Assembly: GCA_946629525.1 (NCBI GenBank)
Contig: CAMOXU010000015.1
Span: 1 to 38,366 of the forward strand
Direction: 5' to 3'
Origin: an uncultured Clostridia bacterium
GTDB lineage: Bacteria; Bacillota; Clostridia; Lachnospirales; Lachnospiraceae
Length of the DNA stretch: 38,366 nucleotides
Of this stretch, positions 7,757-16,581 are shown piece after piece. How positions within the stretch are numbered: the first letter of the stretch is position 1; every line of letters begins with the position of its first letter. The translations under genes and the position numbers were made by a program. Under the pieces are notes generated by a model that saw nothing but the letters and a program-made list of their open reading frames with translations, did not search any database and was not told the origin of the DNA.

Positions 7757-8785
7757 TCAAATCCGTTTCATGTTTTCCTGTTCGCCATAAGATATCCCCT
7801 GGCGTATCAGCGAGCTCGTCAGCTGATCGATATAAAGACCTACGCCGACAGCGGGATTCTCCCTCCCGAAGTGTCCGAGAAGCAGATCATAGCGGCCGCC
7901 GCGGGCGACAGGCTCTCCGGTCCCGTATGTAAAGGCAGAGAATATGATCCCGGTGTAATAAGTATATTTCGACAGCAGACCGAAGTCATAGGAAACATAG
8001 CGGTCAAGTCCCTGTGCAGCGAGGATCTCATGGATCCTTCTGAGACGTCCGACCGCGTTCTTTTCACGCTCTCCCAGCGCGAAGACCTCGGCAGCATCAA
8101 AGATCTCCGCCGATCCGAAGAGCTGCGGAAGCTTCTCCATGGCTTCCTTCACCTCCGGGGCCGCGCTGGTCCGGTCCAGAACTTCCGCCACGCCGAAGAA
8201 ATTCTTGTTGGAAATGAGCTTCCGGATCGTCTCGGTATCCTCCTCGTCAAGTCCTGACCTGTCTGCCAGGGCTTTGAAGAAATTGACCTCACCGACGCTA
8301 ACCTGGAACTCGCCGAGCCCGGATGCAAGGAGCATCCTGCATGTGAGCGCAATGATCTCTGCGTCCGCCTCTGCGGAATCCTCCCCGATGAGTTCGACGC
8401 CCATCTGCACGGATTCCTTGAGCCGTCCCTGATATTCCGCGGAATTTACGAAGGTGCTCCCCTCATAGGAAAGTCTTAAGGGGAATTCACTGTCCGCAAA
8501 ATGCATCGCTGCCGCTCTGGCCACAGACGGCGTAAAATCCGGCCGCAGGACGAGCGTGTTCCCGTCCCTGTCGAAGAACTTGTAGAGCTCGTTGGACGGC
8601 GTCGTTCCGATATCGCTCGAAAAAACGTCGAAATATTCGATCGTCGGAGTCTCGATATCAGAGTATCCGTAGGATTCGAACACGTCATGTATCCTCTTCA
8701 TGAGCGCTTTGCGGTCACGAAGACTCTTCCCGTAGAGATCCCGCATGCCCTCCGGCGTATGCATCACCCTGTTCCTGATAATCAT
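7757..8785 (-). CDS. hisZ: ATP phosphoribosyltransferase regulatory subunit
   Basis: A histidyl-tRNA-synthetase-like protein of 342 residues that forms a hetero-octamer with short HisG. Visible class II synthetase-like features include TPEGMRDLYG (motif 1 region), LVLRPDFTPSVAR (motif 2), and VARGGRYDLLLGHFG near residue 300 (motif 3 region). It lacks a C-terminal anticodon-binding domain, which separates it from HisRS. Start ATG 8785 has AGGTGG upstream. It is the first gene of the his cluster as laid out here, 69 bases after recU. Confidence 0.95.
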   Translation of the reverse strand: MIIRNRVMHTPEGMRDLYGKSLRDRKALMKRIHDVFESYGYSDIETPTIEYFDVFSSDIGTTPSNELYKFFDRDGNTLVLRPDFTPSVARAAAMHFADSEFPLRLSYEGSTFVNSAEYQGRLKESVQMGVELIGEDSAEADAEIIALTCRMLLASGLGEFQVSVGEVNFFKALADRSGLDEEDTETIRKLISNKNFFGVAEVLDRTSAAPEVKEAMEKLPQLFGSAEIFDAAEVFALGEREKNAVGRLRRIHEILAAQGLDRYVSYDFGLLSKYTYYTGIIFSAFTYGTGEPVARGGRYDLLLGHFGRENPAVGVGLYIDQLTSSLIRQGISYGEQENMKRI

Positions 8786-8854
8786 TCTCTTTCCACCTCT
8801 AGAAACGTAAGTATATTTCTGACCGGATCCGTTCGGATGCAGGTCCCGCAGCGT

Positions 8855-9412
8855 TCATTCCCTGCATTCGCCGGCCGGATCCGCCTCTCTGTCAGACAGA
8901 TCGCTCTGTATCCCGTCGAGGATCGGCAGCAGATGCTGCTTCTCCTCAAGGAAAAAGCGGGGGTCGAGCTCCGTGATCCTGAAGCTTCTTCTTCCGCCTT
9001 CCTCCCATCTTTTCCAGAATTTCATCATCTCCCGGAATGTCATGTAGTAAAATTCATGCCGGCTGCTGAAGAAAATAATAAGAAATGCGATCCCCTCCTG
9101 TCCCTCAAAATCCCGCATGAACTCCACCTGGTGTTCATGAATATTCTGAAGGGGGAAGGTATCGACCGCGCACTCTTTCGCGTCGAAGCAGACCGGAATT
9201 CCCTGCACGGCCCCGACGTAATCCACGGTGCTCTTCTGATCGAAGTAGGCAAGGGTTATGTGCCTTGTCTGCTTGTCGATCTCGATCGGCGTGATCGGCG
9301 TAGGCACCTTCTGAATGACCGCAAGCTTTTTCTCCCGCAGATTTTCTATCGTATAATTGATCAGATCTTCGAGCCCCGAGCCGCGAAGACCTCTTGTGCT
9401 CCAGGTCCCCAT
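8855..9412 (-). CDS. recU: Holliday junction resolvase RecU
   Basis: Structure-specific endonuclease that cuts Holliday junctions in Firmicutes, the functional counterpart of RuvC. The 185-residue protein shows the family signature: GLEDLINYT near the start, STVDYVGAVQGIPVCFDAKE with the catalytic Asp and Asp-x-Lys residues, and an HQVEFMRDFEGQEGIAFLII block. It begins immediately after the lepB stop (TAA-ATG), with GGGGTGG about eight bases upstream. Its partner helicase genes ruvA and ruvB are elsewhere in this window. Confidence 0.92.
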   Translation of the reverse strand: MGTWSTRGLRGSGLEDLINYTIENLREKKLAVIQKVPTPITPIEIDKQTRHITLAYFDQKSTVDYVGAVQGIPVCFDAKECAVDTFPLQNIHEHQVEFMRDFEGQEGIAFLIIFFSSRHEFYYMTFREMMKFWKRWEEGGRRSFRITELDPRFFLEEKQHLLPILDGIQSDLSDREADPAGECRE

Positions 9413-9955
9413 TTATTCGACCACCCCGATCTTCGTGAGCGGCCAGTATCGGAGGACAGCCTTCCCGAGGATCTCGTCCTTCTCCACATACGGATTCTTC
9501 CAGTAGCGGGAGTCATGGCTGTTATTGCGGTTGTCGCCGAGCATAAAATAACATCCTTCCGGAACCGTGAACGGGCCGAAATCACCTGTCGGGGCTTCCG
9601 GACAGAACGTATCTGCAAGCGGATCCTGCGCCCCGTCGATATAGACCTTTCCGTCCCGGATCTCGACTGTCTCACCGGGAAGGCCGATCACACGCTTGAT
9701 AAAAAGCTTCGAGGGATCGTCCGGGTAATGGAATATGACGATGTCGAACCGTTCCGGATCCTCAGTGCGGTAGGCCAGGCGATTCCCGAAGATGCGGTCA
9801 TTCATCATGATCGTATTTTCCATCGATGAGGACGGAATCCTCGCGTTGATCAGCAGAAAGTTGTTCACAAAGAGCACGACCACAAAGACGACCGCGATCG
9901 TTGTGATATAGGAACGGACTTCCGCCCAGAAATTTTGTCTCTTATCGTTCTCCAT
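9413..9955 (-). CDS. lepB: Type I signal peptidase
   Basis: Membrane-bound serine protease that removes signal peptides from Sec-exported proteins. One N-terminal membrane segment spans about residues 17–37. The catalytic Ser44 lies in PSSSMENT and the catalytic Lys87 in IKRVIGLPGE. The late GDNRNNSHDSR box is typical. At 180 residues it matches Gram-positive SipS-type enzymes. I chose ATG 9955, which shares its A with the preceding rluA stop (TAATG) and follows GGAAG; the in-frame TTG at 9967 is unlikely. Confidence 0.96.
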   Translation of the reverse strand: MENDKRQNFWAEVRSYITTIAVVFVVVLFVNNFLLINARIPSSSMENTIMMNDRIFGNRLAYRTEDPERFDIVIFHYPDDPSKLFIKRVIGLPGETVEIRDGKVYIDGAQDPLADTFCPEAPTGDFGPFTVPEGCYFMLGDNRNNSHDSRYWKNPYVEKDEILGKAVLRYWPLTKIGVVE

Positions 9956-10974
9956 TATTTCTTCCAATCTGCAAACCCAAGTTCCTTCAGTATTCTGTCG
10001 AAGTATTCCGGCAGCGGAGCCGTAAAGGTCCTGCCGGAAAGATGCGCAAAGCGTGTGCCTGTCTGTCCGGGAAATGAAAACTCGTATGCGTGCAGAAGCT
10101 GGGACCTCAGTCCGAATCTTTTGCGGAGCTCCCGGTTCCTGTCATGCGAACCGTACTTTTCATCCCCTGCCACAGGAAATCCCAGGTGGGCGAGATGAGC
10201 ACGGATCTGATGCTTCTTCCCGGTCAGGAGATCGATCTCAAGTAAAGACATCCCGCCGCGGGAGGCGATCGTCCTCACGCCCGTACGGATCCTGACAGCT
10301 CCCTCAGAAGGTCTGTCGGAGATCCTCACGAGACCGTCCTTTCCGGCAGCCATATGCCAGGCGGTATATATGCCGTCTTCCGGGCAGCCGAATACGACCG
10401 TCCGGTAAACTTTCTTTGCAGACCTGTCTCTCAGGATCTCTGCGAGGAACTGTTCTCCGGGCAGGGATAAACCGCACAGGACGATCCCGGTCGTATTGCG
10501 GTCCAGCCTGTTCATAACAGCAGGGTGAAATGTACGCAGATCCTCCTCCGTCCCGATCCCGGATTCCAGCCACCAGCGGCAGAGAAGCTCGTTCAGGCTG
10601 ACATCCTCCGCACCTGCCTTCTGAGACAGAATGCCCCGGGGCTTATTGATGAGCAGGATGTCTTCGTCCGCATAGACCGGAGGATCAAAAAGGGACCTTG
10701 CGGAATCCGGGAGCCTTTCATTTTCACGAGAGGGCGGGGTCTCCGCATCCGGCCGCTTTGAGAATTTGTCGAAGGTTTCATCTGCCAGAAAGAGACGGAC
10801 AAGATCGCCCTCCCGGACGATCTCCTGGCCGTGCGCCTTTCCGCCGTTCAGGACAATATTCTTCTTTCTCAGCATCCTGTAGAGGAAGCTCTTCGGAGCG
10901 CCGGGAAGGAGCTTCGCAAGATACTTGTCGAAGCGCTGTTCCGCTTCATTCTTCTTTATTCGGAACTCTTTCAT
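9955..10974 (-). CDS. RluA-family pseudouridine synthase
   Basis: Converts uridine to pseudouridine in rRNA or tRNA. An N-terminal S4-like RNA-binding segment (about 11–70) is followed by the synthase domain. The catalytic motif is MNRLDRNTTG, and LLTGKKHQIRAHLAHLG is the standard late block. At 339 residues the length is normal for RluC/D-type enzymes. An Arg/Pro-rich linker lies at about 72–90. The exact target base cannot be assigned. Its stop overlaps the lepB start by one base. Confidence 0.92.
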   Translation of the reverse strand: MKEFRIKKNEAEQRFDKYLAKLLPGAPKSFLYRMLRKKNIVLNGGKAHGQEIVREGDLVRLFLADETFDKFSKRPDAETPPSRENERLPDSARSLFDPPVYADEDILLINKPRGILSQKAGAEDVSLNELLCRWWLESGIGTEEDLRTFHPAVMNRLDRNTTGIVLCGLSLPGEQFLAEILRDRSAKKVYRTVVFGCPEDGIYTAWHMAAGKDGLVRISDRPSEGAVRIRTGVRTIASRGGMSLLEIDLLTGKKHQIRAHLAHLGFPVAGDEKYGSHDRNRELRKRFGLRSQLLHAYEFSFPGQTGTRFAHLSGRTFTAPLPEYFDRILKELGFADWKK

Positions 10975-11000
10975 GTTCTATTTTCTGACATACTCCTGTC

Positions 11001-11606
11001 TCACAGCGATATCTGCGTGAGCGTCAGCCAGACCATCTGCTCCCGTGTATATTCCGGATACTGTGGATCGGGGGTAAATGCGATGCCCTCACGAAGCGAA
11101 TCGGCGTGCTCATTCAGACTGTCCAGCCGCTCGATAAATTTATCGAGATTCTTCATGAGCTTCACATCCATCCCGTATCCTGCCGTCCGCATGGTACGCC
11201 TGATATAGTCCTGCGTAAAAGCCGTATCGGCCTTCTCGTCAGAGACGTAGGCGACGAGGTTCTTCCCGCAGATCGCAGCGGCATCGAGCATCGTGCTTGC
11301 CTTCTCGTTGGTGACATAGAGCTCATAGGCCATCGTGAGGCTCCCCTCGTGTTCGCGGATCTTCTTATACACGTCCTCAGGGATCGATTTCTGCAGGAAC
11401 ACGGCGACCGTTCCGGTGACCCCCATCGCAAAGGGGATGACCGTGACCATCGAAAGGACCATCAGGATATTTTTTTCGGTGCCGAAGATGAAAAATCCGA
11501 TCAGAAAGAGCGTAACAGGGATCAGAAGGAGGATGAATGTCATAAGAAGCCTTCTCTTCCTCTCATATCGAAAATATCCGTATTCGCCTTTTGCCGCTTT
11601 TTTCAT
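11001..11606 (-). CDS. Small membrane protein of unknown function
   Basis: A 201-residue protein I do not recognise. After a basic N-terminus (MKKAAKGEYGYFRYERKRR) there are two adjacent hydrophobic segments, about residues 21–42 and 48–70, in a hairpin arrangement. A soluble, mostly helical and charged C-terminal part of about 130 residues follows, probably cytoplasmic by the positive-inside rule. Start ATG 11606 has GGAGG at five bases; the longer frame from 11690 would run over the predicted promoter. It lies 26 bases upstream of the RluA-family gene. Confidence 0.75.
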   Translation of the reverse strand: MKKAAKGEYGYFRYERKRRLLMTFILLLIPVTLFLIGFFIFGTEKNILMVLSMVTVIPFAMGVTGTVAVFLQKSIPEDVYKKIREHEGSLTMAYELYVTNEKASTMLDAAAICGKNLVAYVSDEKADTAFTQDYIRRTMRTAGYGMDVKLMKNLDKFIERLDSLNEHADSLREGIAFTPDPQYPEYTREQMVWLTLTQISL

Positions 11607-11661
11607 ATCTGCCTCCGTATTTATGAAAGCTCCTGACGTTCCGCGTGCTTTCTGAAACGCT

Positions 11662-11690
11662 ATTCTATCATAGTTTTGTATGACTTGCAC
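11662..11690 (-). promoter_or_regulatory. Possible promoter for the membrane protein gene
   Basis: On the minus strand TAGAAT (11667–11662) follows GTGCAA (11690–11685) at 17 bases. The -35 matches only three consensus bases. The position, between the HAD gene stop and the next start, is reasonable. Confidence 0.4.
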
Positions 11691-11717
11691 GAAAAACTTC
11701 CTTTACACCGTTCCGCC

Positions 11718-12380
11718 TCACAGGAGCTCCCGGAAGTCTGTGATATAGCCGTCGGCCATACGGATCTTTTCTTCCCGCATGTGTTCGGAGTAAACGTCTG
11801 CTACAGCGATCACGCTCATTCCCGCCGCCTTTCCCGCCTGGATCCCCACCGGTATATCTTCAAACACCAGACAGGAGGCCGGATCGATCCCGAGTTTTTT
11901 TGCCGTGACGGTATAGACCTCGGGGTCAGGCTTTCCCCGCCCCACATCATCGCAGGTCGTGATCGCGTCGATATACTCATAGATACCGTGGATCTTCAGT
12001 ATATCTTCGATCAGCTGCAGGTGATTGCTGGATGCGATCGCAGTCTTTCGATCCTGAGCCTTCACGGCAGCAAGGAACTCCCGCACGCCGGGCTTCAGCG
12101 GAATACTCTTTCGGTACTTCTCTCCGGCCATCCGCACCCACTCGTCCCCGATCTCACTGACCGAGTCCGGAATATGAAATCTCTTCTTAAAATATCTGGC
12201 GACCTCAGAGTACATGAGCCCCTCCAGCTCTTTCTGCAGATCCGCCGGAGCTTCGATTCCAAAACGCATAAGGTATTCAACATCGATCTCACTCCACATG
12301 CCCATGGAATCGATCAGAGTTCCGTCGAGGTCAAATATGACGGCGCTGCACGCGGCAAGTTCCTTCTTTAAATTCTGCAT
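11718..12380 (-). CDS. HAD-superfamily phosphatase/phosphoglucomutase-like
   Basis: A 220-residue haloacid dehalogenase hydrolase. Motif I is FDLDGTLIDS near residue 16 (nucleophile and acid/base aspartates). Motif II is AIASSNH, motif III a Lys in GRGKPDPEVY, and motif IV LVFEDIPVG. A helical cap (about 25–90) places it in the β-phosphoglucomutase-like subfamily. The substrate cannot be told from sequence; sugar phosphates or phosphoglycolate are possible. ATG 12380 shares its A with the rsmF stop (TGATG) and follows GGAGG at five bases, so the two are coupled. Confidence 0.9.
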   Translation of the reverse strand: MQNLKKELAACSAVIFDLDGTLIDSMGMWSEIDVEYLMRFGIEAPADLQKELEGLMYSEVARYFKKRFHIPDSVSEIGDEWVRMAGEKYRKSIPLKPGVREFLAAVKAQDRKTAIASSNHLQLIEDILKIHGIYEYIDAITTCDDVGRGKPDPEVYTVTAKKLGIDPASCLVFEDIPVGIQAGKAAGMSVIAVADVYSEHMREEKIRMADGYITDFRELL

Positions 12381-13906
12381 CAAATCCTCCACCCCGGATT
12401 TCTCCGGTTCTTAAGCATTCCGTTTACACCGGGATCCGCAAAGCCGATCGGGAATCCGTCCACAAGGATCAGGATCTCGCGGAGATCCATCCTGCAGGGT
12501 CCGACAGGCCCTCTTCCTCCGAAAGCATCTCCCGCAGACTCCCGTTTTCCGGATGAATCCTTTTTCCCTTTTCCGCGCCGGGCGTTCTTTCTGCCTCTCT
12601 CATTTTCTCTGCGGTCTCCGGTCATCTTCCCGTTCGACGCCTCCCCGGTCCCGATCCGGATTCCCGTCCCGGTGAGCGCTTCCGGAAGCAGCGGACAGGT
12701 TCCTCCCTGAGTGATCTCCGCGGGCTCCGCAAAGATCGTCTCTCCCCGGAGGTATTTTGACACTCTCTCATCCGTACCTGACAGGTTTATATACTTTGGC
12801 CACTGACCGGCTGAAAGTGCCTGGGCAAGCCCCTGGGCCGCAGCGATCCTGTCCCTCCGCAATGTTCCGACATGCAGTCCTGTCAGAAGGTAGCGAAGGC
12901 CGGGCACCGGATACATATCTTTGGGGATCAGGTAGATCTCCCCGTTCTTCTCCCAGATCTGCTTTTCACAGGACGGCCGGGGATCCGCATTTCCCTCTTT
13001 CTGAAAGAGAGCGGCGAACTGCCCTTCCCCTCTCAGTCTGTGGGGGTAGAGCCGGACGCATCCTTCCGTGCGCTTTGTTGCGCCGCGGGCGAAGCCGGGA
13101 CGCAGCGGGATCTCCACAAGACGAAGCTCCGGGAATTCATCGAGAAGACGCTCGACGTTTCCTTCATTTTCCGTTGCCGAGAACGTGCAGGTAGAAAAAA
13201 GCATCATCCCGCCGGGTCTCAGCATCCGCACGGCTTCTCTCAGGATCTCAAGCTGGATCGGCTGATAGAACGAAGGACCCTGCTTTCTCCAGAAAGAAGG
13301 CATCGACGGCTCCCGGCGGAACATCCCCTCGCCGGAGCAGGGCGCGTCCACAAGGATCCTGTCAAAGTACTCCCGAAAATGAGCAGCGAGTCTCCCCGGC
13401 TCCTCAGCGGTCACGAATGCATTCACGGCACCCGCCATCTCCAGATTCTTTCTGAGCGCCTGAGTACGGCTTGCGGACAGGTCATTGGCATACAGTATCC
13501 CTGTCCCGTTCAACTTCGAAAGAAGCTGACAGGCTTTTCCGCCGGGCGCTGCGCACAGATCAAGGACATAATCTCCTTCCGAGACAGGAAGAAGCTCCGC
13601 CGGTGTCATAGCCGAGGGCTCCTGGATATACCAGACGCCCGCCTGATAGAGCGGATGCTTTGAATAGAGGCTGCTGTCCTCCGTAAAAAAACCGTTATGG
13701 ATCCAGGGAATTCTTTCCGGCCTCTCCGTGATACCGGAGACGGCAAAAAGATCCGGGAAATCTTCGGAGCCTGTTTTCAGGTCATTCGTGCGCAGGCCGG
13801 TCACCGCAGGCTCCTCCATAGCTCTCAGCCAGCCATCATATTCCGCTCCGAGAAGGTTCTGCATTTCCTTTAAATACTGTTCGGGAAGATTCAAGGCGTC
13901 CTCCAT
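12380..13906 (-). CDS. rsmF: 16S rRNA m5C methyltransferase, RsmF/NOL1-NOP2-Sun family
   Basis: SAM-dependent rRNA cytosine-C5 methyltransferase. The SAM site is VLDLCAAPGGKACQL, followed by DAPCSGEGMF with the catalytic cysteine, then LFSTCTFSATENEGNVE with the second cysteine. The C-terminus ends with a PUA-like RNA-binding segment (VDGFPIGFADPGVNGMLKN). Just before it lies an unusual 60–75 residue Gly/Arg/Lys-rich linker. I chose ATG 13906, because the family normally starts here (MEDALNLPEQYL). ATG 13978 would put a 15-pair hairpin inside the coding region. Neither start has a strong Shine-Dalgarno. Confidence 0.9.
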   Translation of the reverse strand: MEDALNLPEQYLKEMQNLLGAEYDGWLRAMEEPAVTGLRTNDLKTGSEDFPDLFAVSGITERPERIPWIHNGFFTEDSSLYSKHPLYQAGVWYIQEPSAMTPAELLPVSEGDYVLDLCAAPGGKACQLLSKLNGTGILYANDLSASRTQALRKNLEMAGAVNAFVTAEEPGRLAAHFREYFDRILVDAPCSGEGMFRREPSMPSFWRKQGPSFYQPIQLEILREAVRMLRPGGMMLFSTCTFSATENEGNVERLLDEFPELRLVEIPLRPGFARGATKRTEGCVRLYPHRLRGEGQFAALFQKEGNADPRPSCEKQIWEKNGEIYLIPKDMYPVPGLRYLLTGLHVGTLRRDRIAAAQGLAQALSAGQWPKYINLSGTDERVSKYLRGETIFAEPAEITQGGTCPLLPEALTGTGIRIGTGEASNGKMTGDRRENERGRKNARRGKGKKDSSGKRESAGDAFGGRGPVGPCRMDLREILILVDGFPIGFADPGVNGMLKNRRNPGWRI

Positions 13907-13923
13907 GTGTCTTATATGGAACG

Positions 13924-13964
13924 GCCCGGATCCTCTCTTTTTCGCATAAAGAGAAAATCCGGGC
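13924..13964. other. Strong hairpin upstream of the rsmF start
   Basis: Outer arms GCCCGGAT (13924–13931) and ATCCGGGC (13957–13964) plus inner arms TCTCTTT (13934–13940) and AAAGAGA (13948–13954) give about 15 pairs with a small internal loop. No T-run follows on either strand, so it is not a standard terminator. It lies between the alarmone synthetase stop and the preferred rsmF start. Confidence 0.6.
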
Positions 13965-14009
13965 TCATATATGTGCATTACTGCCGGCTGCCTGGTGCAG
14001 CCCGTGATC

Positions 14010-14840
14010 CTACTGGTCTTCGACAGTGCGGCTCTCTGTGTCCACCGACTGGACCCGATACCCCTCCGCAAGAATATCCAGCTGCTTCTGGAATCTTCTG
14101 AGTTCATACAGATTATTCAGACGGAATATCCGGTAGAACTCATCCTGCACCTTTTTGACCTCACGTTCACTTGCAACTTTGTATAGATTTTCAATTGCCG
14201 AAAGGATCTCTTTGACGATTCCGGTCCTTATCTGCATATCGTTCTGCGCGTCGATGATCTCCGATCGCACCTGTGACATTTCATTGTCCAGATTGAAGAT
14301 CGCATCCGCCGCTTTCTGCAGTCTTGTGGATACATGCAGAGGGATCTCTCCCTTATATTTGTACTGAAGAGAGTGTTCGGTCGTAGCCCAGAAATTCATG
14401 GCCATCGTCCGGATCTGGATCTCTACCTGCAGCTTTTTCGGTCCGTGGATCGTATCCACGGTATATCCCGCGACCACATGATAGCTGCGGTATCCGCTCT
14501 TCTTCTTATAGGCCAGATAATCCTTCATCTCCAGGATCTCCATGTCGGAGCGTCCGCGGATGAGGTCGACCACCCTCTCAATATCCTCGACGAACTGGCA
14601 GATGATCCGAATACCCGCAATATCCTCGATCTCCTCTTCCAGGTGCTCGAAGGGAACGTTTTTTCTCTGCATCTTATCCAGTATGCTGGAGACCGTCTTT
14701 ACCCTTCCGGAGACACTCTCGATCGGAGAATATATATTGTTCTTTCGAAACTCATCCCTCAGGCAGAGGAACTTGACGATGATCTCATTCACTGCCTGTT
14801 CATAGGGATGAAGAATCTCTCTCCATAATTGGATTTCCAT
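14010..14840 (-). CDS. Small alarmone synthetase (RelA/SpoT synthetase domain only)
   Basis: A (p)ppGpp synthetase-only protein that transfers pyrophosphate from ATP to GDP or GTP. The 276-residue protein has DIAGIRIICQF, the GYRSYHVV loop and the EIQIRTMAMNFWATTEH signature of the RelA synthetase domain. It has no HD hydrolase, TGS or ACT domain. It is longer than RelQ/YjbM (about 210 residues) because of a C-terminal helical region (about 200–276). No sensory domain is visible, so control is probably at expression or by oligomerisation. It starts 17 bases after the pepD stop; GAGGAG lies about 12 bases upstream, which is long. Confidence 0.9.
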   Translation of the reverse strand: MEIQLWREILHPYEQAVNEIIVKFLCLRDEFRKNNIYSPIESVSGRVKTVSSILDKMQRKNVPFEHLEEEIEDIAGIRIICQFVEDIERVVDLIRGRSDMEILEMKDYLAYKKKSGYRSYHVVAGYTVDTIHGPKKLQVEIQIRTMAMNFWATTEHSLQYKYKGEIPLHVSTRLQKAADAIFNLDNEMSQVRSEIIDAQNDMQIRTGIVKEILSAIENLYKVASEREVKKVQDEFYRIFRLNNLYELRRFQKQLDILAEGYRVQSVDTESRTVEDQ

Positions 14841-14856
14841 CTTGAAGCCGGACTCC

Positions 14857-16296
14857 TCACTTAAGTGCCTTCAGAACGTCAAGCAGGTATTCCCATGTCC
14901 TCTCCGCAGAGCTTATCGAGAGCTTTTCGTTCGGTGTATGAATGTCTTTAATTTCCGGGCCGATTGATACAGCGTCAAGATTGCTGATTTTATCATAGAA
15001 GATTCCGCATTCGAGCCCGCCGTGGATAATGGAGATTTCGGGCTCTTTCCCGAAGCGCTCCCTGTAGACCCGGATCATTGTCTCTCTGAGATTCGACTCC
15101 TCCCTGTACTCCCATGCCGGATAGGATTCCTTTAAGTACCCCGCTCCGCCAAGAAGGGCAGCAAGACTGATGATCTCCTGCGCGAGCGCATCCCTCTCGG
15201 AGAGCACACTGCTCCGTGTCAGGGATGTCGTCACGAACTGCTCCGCGCCCGTCCTTGCAATGCCGAGATTCGTCGAAGTCTGGACCAGTCCGCTGTTCAC
15301 TCCGCTCATATGTCTCACACCGTTCGGGACATGCATGAGGAATGCAATGACTTTTTCCTGGCTTTCCGGATCCATGACGGTGACCTTATGCGTGCGCCCG
15401 CTCTCGATGCGGATCACGAGCCCGTCATCCGTACCCGCATACTCCCGCTTGATCTTAAGAGCAAACTCTTTTGTAAAATTCTTTGCCGTCTCAAGATCAT
15501 CCTCATCCACGATCAGGTGTGCCTTGGCCTCTGCCGGAATGGCATTGTCCTTATCTCCGCCGCTGACATCGACGAGCGAGAATGCTGTCTTCTGGTCCAG
15601 CTCAAAGAGGAATCTGCCCATGAGCTTCAGTGCGTTGATCCTGCCCTTGTCGATCGCATCCCCCGAATGGCCGGAGAGAAGTCCTCCGATCTCTATAAGG
15701 AGAGGCATTCCCTTGATGGAAGCCCGTCCGATCGGGATCGTGGTATCCACCCGGACACCGCCTGCACATCCGGCCGTGAGAACACCCTCATTCTCGGAAT
15801 CAAGATTGATCATCACATGCCCGTCGAGGTATTCCGGATCCAGCGCTGCCGCGCCCAGAAGGCCGATCTCCTCGTCGACCGTGAACAGGCATTCAATAGC
15901 CGGATGCGGGATCTCGTCGTCGTCAAGGATCGCAAGCATGTAGGCGACCGCGATTCCGTCGTCGCCTCCCAGCGTCGTTCCTTCGGCATAAAGATAATCT
16001 CCGTCTGTCTTAAGATCCAGCGGATCGTTCAGAAAATCATGGCTGCTCTCCGGAGCAGCGGCGCAGACCATATCGACGTGTCCCTGGAGGATGATCCCCT
16101 CCGCTTCCTCGTAGCCTTCCGTCGCCGCCTTCTTAATGATCACATTGCCGACTTCGTCCGCGATGGCATCAAAATCGTGGCTGACCGCGAACTGAATAAG
16201 ATACTCTGTGATCGCATCTGTATTGCCTGACCCGCGTGGAATATCTGAAATTTCCTTGAAATACCGAAATACATTCTCAGGTTTAAGATTATCCAT
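14857..16296 (-). CDS. pepD: Aminoacyl-histidine dipeptidase (peptidase M20C)
   Basis: Cytosolic zinc dipeptidase (carnosinase-like) that splits Xaa-His and many other dipeptides. At 479 residues the length is typical. Metal- and active-site blocks are visible: LQGHVDMVCA (metal His and catalytic Asp), LGGDDGIAVAY (bridging Asp), DEEIGLLGA (catalytic Glu, metal Glu), and the late GGLECGIF. Start ATG 16296 has AAGGAG at five to six bases. The small alarmone synthetase follows closely, so the two probably share a transcript. Confidence 0.95.
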   Translation of the reverse strand: MDNLKPENVFRYFKEISDIPRGSGNTDAITEYLIQFAVSHDFDAIADEVGNVIIKKAATEGYEEAEGIILQGHVDMVCAAAPESSHDFLNDPLDLKTDGDYLYAEGTTLGGDDGIAVAYMLAILDDDEIPHPAIECLFTVDEEIGLLGAAALDPEYLDGHVMINLDSENEGVLTAGCAGGVRVDTTIPIGRASIKGMPLLIEIGGLLSGHSGDAIDKGRINALKLMGRFLFELDQKTAFSLVDVSGGDKDNAIPAEAKAHLIVDEDDLETAKNFTKEFALKIKREYAGTDDGLVIRIESGRTHKVTVMDPESQEKVIAFLMHVPNGVRHMSGVNSGLVQTSTNLGIARTGAEQFVTTSLTRSSVLSERDALAQEIISLAALLGGAGYLKESYPAWEYREESNLRETMIRVYRERFGKEPEISIIHGGLECGIFYDKISNLDAVSIGPEIKDIHTPNEKLSISSAERTWEYLLDVLKALK

Positions 16297-16349
16297 AATG
16301 TCTCCTTTTCAAAATATATTTGGTTCCCGGAAGAACGAATTGTATAGAT

Positions 16350-16380
16350 AAAAAGAGGGGACGCTCGCCAGAACATCCCC
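16350..16380 (-). terminator. Probable intrinsic terminator upstream of pepD
   Basis: On the minus strand GGGGATG (16380–16374) pairs with CGTCCCC (16363–16357) around a ten-base loop, followed by TCTTTTT (16356–16350). It would end transcripts from the coiled-coil gene, though it lies about 200 bases beyond that gene's stop. The rest of 16381–16581 holds no gene, only fragments similar to other intergenic repeats. Confidence 0.55.
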
Positions 16381-16581
16381 ACTCCTCAAACTAAAATCAA
16401 GAAAGCCCCGGTATCCCTGCAGCTAAATACAGAGCGCGAAGCACATGCTCTTTTCGTGCAGCAGCGATCCGCCGAACCATCCGCTCTGATGCCCGCTTTG
16501 TGACCCGGATCAGAGATCTGTTTCTCTTTGCGCATTCCTCTCATGAATACGATCACGATGATCCTGCGTCAGAGATTCAAA

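Noticed and set aside
8501-9829. Plus-strand open frame of 442 codons
   Set aside because: It runs antisense across hisZ, recU and lepB, all recognisable on the minus strand.
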